Part shown: positions 21,100 to 27,644 of the stretch, one piece after another | Position numbering within the stretch: the first letter of the stretch is position 1 | How the letters are laid out: each line of letters opens with the position of its first letter | NCBI GenBank assembly: GCA_003024985.2 | Contig: PXIH01S0003573.1 | DNA: 27,644 nucleotides | Strand: one strand, 5' to 3' | Source: Euperipatoides rowelli | Taxonomy: Eukaryota; Onychophora; Udeonychophora; Euonychophora; Peripatopsidae | The notes under the pieces: generated by a model | Told to the model about the DNA's origin: nothing | The model's database searches: none | Seen by the model: only the letters and a program-made list of their open reading frames with translations | Made by a program: the position numbers and the translations under genes

Positions 21100-22277
21100 T
21101 ATAACCATAGTAAAATGAATAGCCCAGTCAGCCTTTGTGAATGAGATTTTGTTAGGATCAGATTTAACTAGCTCAATAGACCTTCATAGACAGCTGGTCA
21201 GTACTTAGTCACATTAGCTGATTCCAGCTAACAAAATTTCAATTGTCTTGAGCTTTGTCACTTGATGCTGATCACAACCCGAGATGACTTTACTAATGGT
21301 GCAGAAAAGCTCTGTTCTGAATGATGTGGATCTATCAGCAGCTTCCAGTAAATGAATTGACAGCTCATTACCATAGAGCTGGCAAATGAGCCATTGTAAT
21401 GGTCTTTTGAGCTTTTTCCACAAATCTAGGTATAAGTCCACCTTTACTTCCTGTTTTGGTATTTGTGATATCACATCCAACTACTAACAAATGTTTGTTG
21501 GATAATGCTGTTTTTGAAGAACCTAGAAATAATAATAATTGTTTCAATGTTTTGAGCAGAACCAGTTTCTGGTGTAACATGACCAGACTAGATTTTTGGT
21601 GATACTTCAAATCTTTTTGATAACTGACTGACTATAGTTTGGTCTTTGTGTCCAAAATAAATTCCTTGGAACATATCGGTCTTTTCTCTACTTTGCCCCT
21701 CACTTATTTTTCTTTCCTGTTTGACTTTAGTTTGATTAACAACTTTATTATTTAGAAATTATTCCAAAATTTTGAAGCACCAAAGTTGCAAATTGCAACA
21801 ATTGTTCTGTCCAAAACATCAACTGTCACTGTGGCTAAGGAAGGTAATCATAGTTGCATCTGTTGGAGTCATATCTGATGTTGATTGTCTTGGGGATCAT
21901 CTGATGATTCTGGACCATTATCGGCATAGCACAATTAAATGTTTCCTTGTGCACCTGCTGCATGCCAATGCCATGCATTTCGATACTGCAGAATCATTGA
22001 CTGATAATGTTTACTTATGATTTACTGTATTTGCATAATTTACAATATTGTATGTGATGCTGTAGGTATGGATGCTTTATGAAATGTTCTTCAATTTTGT
22101 CAGTAACAGTGGCAGATATTTCAGGAATAGTTGGATATTTTGATGGTGTAGATTTAATCAGAAATTGGGTCTATATATGGGAAGCAGAATATCAGACATT
22201 TCCTTGTTTGTTTCAAACACTGGACATGTTATCATTTGTGTAGTTCTTGGTTTAGCCATAGCTGAAGCCATCTATTT
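21100..22277 (-). pseudogene. decayed copy of an uncharacterised invertebrate multicopy protein family
   Basis: On the - strand the best-preserved part reads VVGCDITNTKTGSKGGLI (about 21485-21425), then KRPLQWLICQLYGNELS (about 21410-21360). Downstream traces are TDQ (about 21200) and TKADWAIHF. Upstream are GIYFGHKDQTIV (near 21655) and SGHVTPETGSAQN (near 21580). From memory, this is the pattern of uncharacterised proteins that occur in many copies in arthropods, cnidarians and other invertebrates (GCDGT..NTG..GVI.LLE, PLQW.IC.LH.NELPLRHL, STDQ.YL). Similarity passes through several frames and includes stops, so the copy is dead. A possible first exon starts after a very good acceptor (T14-CAG, ending at 22278) with ATG at 22271 and MASAMAKPRTTQMITC. 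The function is unknown; it may derive from a DNA transposon. Confidence 0.6.
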
Positions 22278-23265
22278 CTGAAAAAAAAAAAAAACCTTTA
22301 CTGAATATAATGTGAATAAGAGTTTAATAATTGATATAGATCTAGAGTTTCTTTTCTACATATTACAAAATAATAAAAAAGGTGGGATTTAAAGTCCAAG
22401 TGCAGAGTCAAGGCTTCAAATACCATTTTAAGATTTTTTTAACTTTTAAGTTGTAATGATTATTTTCTTCTTATTTAACACACCCTGAGCTTAACATAGC
22501 AAATTTAACAGCCACAATGTACAGTATATGATAGTATATGTTAAAAAAGTCACTGATTGTGAGGTGAGGACTCTGAAAGCATTGACAACGGGAAAACATT
22601 TTACAGGCAAAATACCTAAAACTAACTGACAACTTTTAGTAACTATTATTTTTGAAATATCAAACTTTAATTTTTTTTATTCTACCCTATTATACACGTA
22701 TGTAACTCGATCATTATACTATATATAAATGTGGTAAACTTATCTGNCTATCTTATGATAAACATTGGATCTAACCTATAATTGGGTTACATCATAAATG
22801 CCTATTATATTACAATCTGAAAGAAGCCTTACAGAATAAAGGAAAAAAAGAAAAAAATTAAACTGGAAAGCTTGTGTAAAAAAAAAAAAAAAAATATTAG
22901 CTTAATTCTGAAATTAGCTATTCTGAATAAAGCTCATTATTTTTAGATTGAGGAATTTTAATTATACCATTTATTTTATGTAATAATTTCTTTACAAGAG
23001 GTCTGACAAGAGATTATCTTGTAAAATAAAACAATTTCTAAAAACAAAAATCATTTATTTTACATACAACAATTTTATCTTGTTCTTTTTTCAGTTTTAT
23101 ATTAAAACAGTTTAATACCTGTAAAGTTTTCAAATTGGGCAATGCTTATTGTTATAATACTCAATGATATTACATTTAGGATTTGTGTTGCCATAAAGTC
23201 TGGTTAAATCACAGCCTAAGAATGTATCTATAGGGGCCTATCTTTTACCATTAATAGGCAAATAT
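22278..23265. other. AT-rich non-coding stretch
   Basis: No gene is seen. It contains an A17 run near 22879 and a tract of homopolymer-rich sequence. Confidence 0.55.
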
Positions 23266-23269
23266 TTAG

Positions 23270-25130
23270 ATCAGCTCGTTCAGTTCTTCTTACAAAGTGG
23301 GACATTGTTACAAGTTTATCCACTTGTTTTGGTCGACAAATCTTGGTCCTATTTGCTTAGGATAAACTCACCGACTTTATTGAGAAAACATTTTACTGTC
23401 TGGTATCGCATCAGCTCACGCCATCTTTCAGGAAATTATAAACTCTCAGCTGGCAATTCCAATACAGATTGTATCTAAATTTTAGTTGAAAGTTACGATG
23501 TAAACATGCATTTCAAAGATTTGGATCACATTTTAAATAAGTTGGAAGATACTGAAATTTATTTAAACAAGAACAAAAATGTTTTTTTTTTTTAAAAAAA
23601 TTTGAGGTATTACGCATAGAGTCGAACATCTAGTAGCTTTTGCCTCACATTCACTCACTGCAACTGAAAACTATTCTCATCTGGATAAAGAGGCCCTGGG
23701 AATTATTTTTGAAAAAAAAAAAAAATTCAATTTTTATTTGGATGTAAATTCACACAATTTACTAAGCCTTTAGTGCGTGCACAGATAAACAAATTCCTGT
23801 GTTGGCAGCAGCTATATTGCAGCTTTAATCCTTGCAACATATTAAATACTGCCCATTCAAGGACATAAATCTTCATCTGCAGAGATTGATCAACTTATAT
23901 TATATTTGTAAATGAACAAGTAGATTTCAGTGTTGCTGTTAAGACCTGTAATCTCAAGACCAAGACCATTGAGTTCAAGGTCAAAATCAAGGCTGTTGGT
24001 CAATAAGGCCACAGTCAAGACCATATAGTTCAATAGATCAATGTCAAGACTACGACCATTCAGTTCAAGATAAGAACAAGACCAAGCCAATATATTAAAT
24101 AAACATTCTTTTTATTAGAGCAAATAATAAACTTAATTAGGCCTGCATGGTTTAATTACATTTGATGTATACAAAGTCAGATGGAATTCGATCACCCAAA
24201 CAGGCCTATGGAGGGCCTAAACAGGCCACTATTGCTAAAAACCCTTTCAGCAGGAGCAGATGTTGCTTGGATGCAGAATACTTTTTCTAACAAGGTATAA
24301 TAATGGTTTAGTTTATTTCATGTGCTTAATGACGAATGAAAAAGTATATAATAATTTAAATAATTCAAAAAGCTATTGACGACATGCATCTAATTAATTA
24401 TTTGCTATTAACAAAATGTCACTGGCTAATAAATAAATGTCTAAATTTTAATTAAATCGTGAGGCCGATATTAAAATTTAGAGGCCAAGACCAAGGCTAG
24501 ATGCTTTAGTAAACTAGCAAAACCAAGTAAGAGTCCATGTTATAATAAAATTTCAAGGTCAAGATCAAGGCCTACAACTTTAGATACAAGACCGAGGCGA
24601 GACCAAGACCAAGTGCTATTGGCCTCTAGGCCAAGACCTGGCCTCAAGGACTATAACACTGGTATACAGTATTTTCCATGCATATACCAAAAAATGCTAT
24701 CAACACTCAAATTATACTATAGTGTTTCAAATTTAACTTTTCTTCATAAGCAATTGACCACTAGAGCAACTTTCGGTGCTAGTTTCCTTTCAAAATAATA
24801 AAAGGATTTCACTTCAAAGAAGATTGTCTTTTATGTGGCTCACAAGTTGTGATACCAACATCATTGTTGCCTTCCATTTTAGAAGGAACTACATAATCAT
24901 CACACAAGCTTAGTTTATTTATATCGTATATGATAACTATTAGAGGCATGGGTTCATATTCTACAAGATAATCTTGACAAACTATTCAAGATTTTTTATT
25001 TGTGAATCGATCCTAAACAGAATGATCCAAACACTCAATTTAAATCCAGTGGACAAGTATTTACAAAATTTGTAGGGTATTTTTAATAAATCACTATAGA
25101 TGATACAGTTGTGGTTCCCCCTTTTTTTCT
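23270..25130 (+). mobile_element. fossil Gypsy (Ty3-like) LTR retrotransposon, internal part
   Basis: The + strand shows reverse transcriptase traces at about 23400-23575 (GIASAHAIFQEIIN; HFKDLDHILNKLEDTEIYLN). RNase H follows at about 23620-23730 (VEHLVAFASHSLTATENYS, HLDKEALGIIF), and the region after it at about 23795-23830 (IPVLAAA). The start of integrase lies at about 24810-24950 (SQVVIPTSLL). The order is that of Gypsy pol. It is broken and old; gag and LTRs were not found. A repeat-rich block (23920-24655) lies between the RNase H and integrase parts and is probably a later insertion. Confidence 0.75.
23920..24655 (+). repeat. CAAGACCAAG-type degenerate repeat inside the Gypsy fossil
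   Basis: Two clusters (about 23935-24090 and 24470-24655) are full of variants of CAAGACCAAG, CAAGGTCAAG, CCAAGGC and GACCATTCAGTTCAAGA. They read in the same direction and flank about 380 bp of unrelated AT-rich DNA with AACAGGCC/AGGGCCTAA words (24200-24230). The purine-rich strand bias is strong. A non-autonomous element with tandem-repeat ends, or a decayed satellite, would both fit. Confidence 0.55.
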
Positions 25131-26848
25131 TTCAGCGGCTTCACTTAATTTTGTATATGGGATTGCTATCAAATATTTAAATTCCTTGCTGGGAATTATT
25201 CAATGTATTCTCCCCCAGTATCTAGTTAAAAAAAAATTGAGGAAAACAAATTTATTATTTCCTTGTAATAAATATTCTTGAAATTTCCAACAATAAATCT
25301 AGAAGAATTGTCAATCATTGTCAGAAATACAGTAATTGCTGCCAAAAATATTAGGGGATATTGTACGCTTATGTACAGTATAATAATGATTTCTTAAAAA
25401 TACAATAGTGCACAATTTCTTCTAAATTTCTTTTGAATCGTATCTCCTACTTGACATTTACAAATACTTTTTTTTTTGCAATCAATTAATTTAAGACCAC
25501 ATTTTTTTATGTTTGTATTGCTTTAGCACTCCTATATCCAACCCTATTGTGCCATTGGTGTATGCAAGTACTACCACACTAACACTCATTGGGTTGTTAA
25601 AACATACTGTACTTGGTTTTTTAAGTTCTGTTTGACTATTATTTGGGTACTTGCATTACCAACTTTAATTTGTTTCAGTTCTTCGTCGTTAAATTAATCA
25701 GCAATCACTGGTCCCAAAGCCAGGATACCTTATCAGGTAAAAATGTCTCCTGAATGTGTTGAAACAATGTCATATTGCTTAAGTTGTCTTTTGTAGGATT
25801 CATATTGGTGGTTGAATCCGAATCCGCTGGTTATTTTTTATTTATTTTTATATTAAAAATTAGAAAATGCCATATATTCCATGTTTGACAACAATCCATT
25901 CATAACTTCAGGTTTTATTCCAGAATACTGACGAATGATGTTCCACACTTGAAGTCAATTGTATGTGGGAAGTCCTTTGATGGAAGTTCATGCTGAACTA
26001 AACATGGTTTTCCTCTATCACCACTATTGGGCTCCCACACAAAATCATTTCTTGTAACAACTGAATTAGAGCAATTTTTCCATTTTATGACCTTTCCACA
26101 TCTTTTTTAAACATGAACCAATCTCTTCTGACTTTCTGAAAAGTTACAAAGATAACATATTCTTCCTTTAAAAAAAAAAAAAAAAAAGGTCTAAAAAAAT
26201 TGTGCCTTTAATCTTTTCCATGTCCAGTACACAGGTTGAAATTGGCCTGAAACACAAAAATCAACTTTATATGTTCACCCTTTCAATTACTCATAAATTT
26301 TATAAATAAATTTTTAAGTAGATGGACTTACATTACAAAATATAACTAAAATAGCTGTATCCATTTTTTAATACAAATATTTTTATAGTTAAATCTAGAA
26401 GCTGACCAAAATATTTTTTTTAATAAAGTTTCTCAGGGGGTTTGGCAAAACTAACAAAAAGAGATTTTTTTTTTTTTTTGAAGTTGTTGGAATTTGAATA
26501 TTTAGTCTATTTATCTATATGGTATCTAATATGATTTAATTAACTTTATATTAAATAATTATAAGCTGAAAAAAAAAATGTTTTGGCAAATTTTTTATAA
26601 AATTAAAAAAAAAAAAATTGACTGTAGAATTATTTGCTGAACTAGCAAGCATTTTATGTATTGTTAAAATTGTCTCTTTTTATTCTTAAAATATACTGTT
26701 ACATATTTTTTTTAAAAAAATTTTTTTGTTAGGCAAATGGAATAAGTTTTATTTGTATTTATATTTTTAGAAATGTGAAACTTCATCACTATGAAATATA
26801 AAAAAAAAGTACAATTTAGTTAAATATTAAGTTAGAAAAAATATTTTC
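25131..26848. other. non-coding stretch with an unresolved coding-like patch
   Basis: Most is AT-rich with long A and T runs (26168-26188, 26465-26480, 26600-26610). About 25850-26130 is more balanced; its - strand reads DFVWEPNSGDRGKPCLVQHE in one frame and IRQYSGIKPEVMNGLLSNM in another. I considered a piggyBac-like origin but cannot support it. The sequence AGGGGATATTG at about 25354 resembles the left end of the MITE at 3420. Confidence 0.4.
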
Positions 26849-26920
26849 CCCTCCCCCAGGATGTGAACTTGGGATCTTTGACATCCTGGGATAATGGTCT
26901 AACCACTGATCTACCAAGGT
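26849..26920 (-). tRNA. tRNA-like pseudogene or tRNA-derived SINE head
   Basis: Read on the - strand, TAGATCAGTGG is a good RNA polymerase III A box (about 26913-26903) and AGTTCACATCC a degenerate B box (about 26869-26859), at normal tRNA spacing. A T arm CCAAG-TTCACAT-CCTGG folds with four of five pairs, and the D arm with three of four. The anticodon position reads AGG (proline-like), but the anticodon stem pairs poorly and U33 is C, so it is not a working tRNA. No 3' CCA is encoded, as usual in eukaryotes. A tRNA-derived SINE is likely, though no SINE body was recognised downstream. Confidence 0.45.
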
Positions 26921-27009
26921 ACTTAATTTAGTCTCAAAATCTAACATTTAAAAGGCGTTATTATTCAATAATAAAAGACAATTTTACTTAATTATAAGGT
27001 CAGTCAACA

Positions 27010-27644
27010 TTGCATTTGGAATGTGCTATTTGTATTACCTTGGAGATGGTCTGGTTTAAACGTTCAACTTCTCCATTAGCTGAGGCCATAGGGGCATTAT
27101 CTTTCGGTGTTTCAATGTTTTAGAAAAGTCTGCAAACTCTTTGCTATTGCAGGGTGGCCATTGGCTGAGCACACCTGGAATCCCAAAAGTAGAGAATACT
27201 AATCGGGCTATGTTGGTCGCTGCTGAGGTAGATGGTACAATTTCAACCACCAGGAATCGACTGAATTGATCAACGATGACCTGAAGATAATCTGTAGGGA
27301 GTGGCCATTGTGGTCAATGTTTAATTTCTGACAGGGCCTCAGGGGAAGATCTGTGGTATGCAAAGGTGATTTTCCATGCACATTGGTCACTGCGTTGCAC
27401 TCTAGACATTTGGCTAAGGTGTCTTCAATTATTTTATTGATGCCAGGGAACCATGTTTTTTCTCTCAACTCGGCTATCTGTGCATGTTGTATTTGTGATA
27501 TAGCGAGACACATAATCACCTGGATTTTCTTTACCTGGCATGTAAATCACTTTAACCACTTAACTGATTCATTAAAATACCAAAAAACATCCAAAAAAAA
27601 AAGCATATTATTTTATTTCAGAAATTGATAGAGTACTTATCCGG
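27010..27644 (-). mobile_element. second fossil Gypsy element, integrase part, cut by the window end
   Basis: The - strand shows the integrase zinc-binding region and the catalytic-domain entry: H..QIAELREKTWFPGINK, then CLECNAVTNVHGKSPL near 27400, then a LNIDHNG patch. An integrase-core tail follows (VFSTFGIPGVLSQWPP, PLWPQ) near 27190-27070. The upstream pol parts would lie beyond 27644. Orientation is opposite to the Gypsy fossil at 23270-25130, so this is a separate insertion. It is broken; no LTR is seen down to 26920. Confidence 0.8.

Noticed and set aside
21772-22020. + strand open frame of 82 codons
   Set aside because: It is antisense to the - strand relic of the uncharacterised protein family and has no recognisable motif.
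25850-26130. Possible piggyBac-like transposase fragment on the - strand
   Set aside because: Only a loose likeness around IRQYSGIKPEVMN; neither a catalytic motif nor TTAA-flanked ends were found.
27353-27628. + strand open frame of 91 codons
   Set aside because: It is antisense to the integrase traces of the second Gypsy fossil.
1-27644. CRISPR array, bacterial operon or rRNA genes
   Set aside because: No regularly spaced identical repeats, no coding density and no rRNA signatures are present; the sequence is animal nuclear DNA.

Overview
This is a very AT-rich (about one quarter to 30% G+C by eye) stretch of animal nuclear DNA. It has no dense gene content, no rRNA genes, no CRISPR array and no bacterial-style operons. 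Long A/T runs, dinucleotide microsatellites, isolated N bases and a mix of decayed retrotransposons and DNA transposons point to a metazoan, probably an invertebrate. The transposon types (mariner, an RTE-like LINE, Copia, Gypsy) do not settle the phylum. No complete host gene is visible. The window looks like intergenic or intronic DNA, possibly inside a gene on the + strand, because one good candidate exon (19097-19176) and one weak one (834-890) lie on that strand.

Layout. 1-6413 is AT-rich non-coding DNA with a long inverted repeat (1515-1608 / 2610-2706), a small MITE-like element (3420-3686) and a short perfect tandem duplication (4899-4964) inside a decayed minisatellite. 6414-7134 is a mariner-family element with recognisable terminal inverted repeats and TA flanks; it keeps both ends of its transposase but has lost the catalytic middle. 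7137-10249 is featureless apart from a CA microsatellite and a bulged hairpin. 10250-11066 is a 5'-truncated RTE-like LINE on the - strand. 11067-13809 is non-coding. 13810-18625 is a fossil Copia element with two diverged LTRs and about 1.9 kb of foreign sequence between its gag and protease parts.

19097-19176 is the best host-exon candidate. 19640-20716 is a repeat region with twice-repeated GATGGCCGAC blocks and a perfect 39-bp inverted repeat. 21100-22277 (- strand) is a decayed copy of an uncharacterised multicopy invertebrate protein family. 23270-25130 (+) is a fossil Gypsy element split by a CAAGACCAAG-type repeat. 26849-26920 (-) is tRNA-like. 27010 to the window end (-) is a second Gypsy fossil that continues beyond the window.

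The other striking property is the 7-mer TACTGTA/TACAGTA. It occurs about 40 times, often as perfect palindromes, well above the composition-based expectation. No functional pathway connects the elements; the window is best read as a repeat graveyard with one possible host exon.
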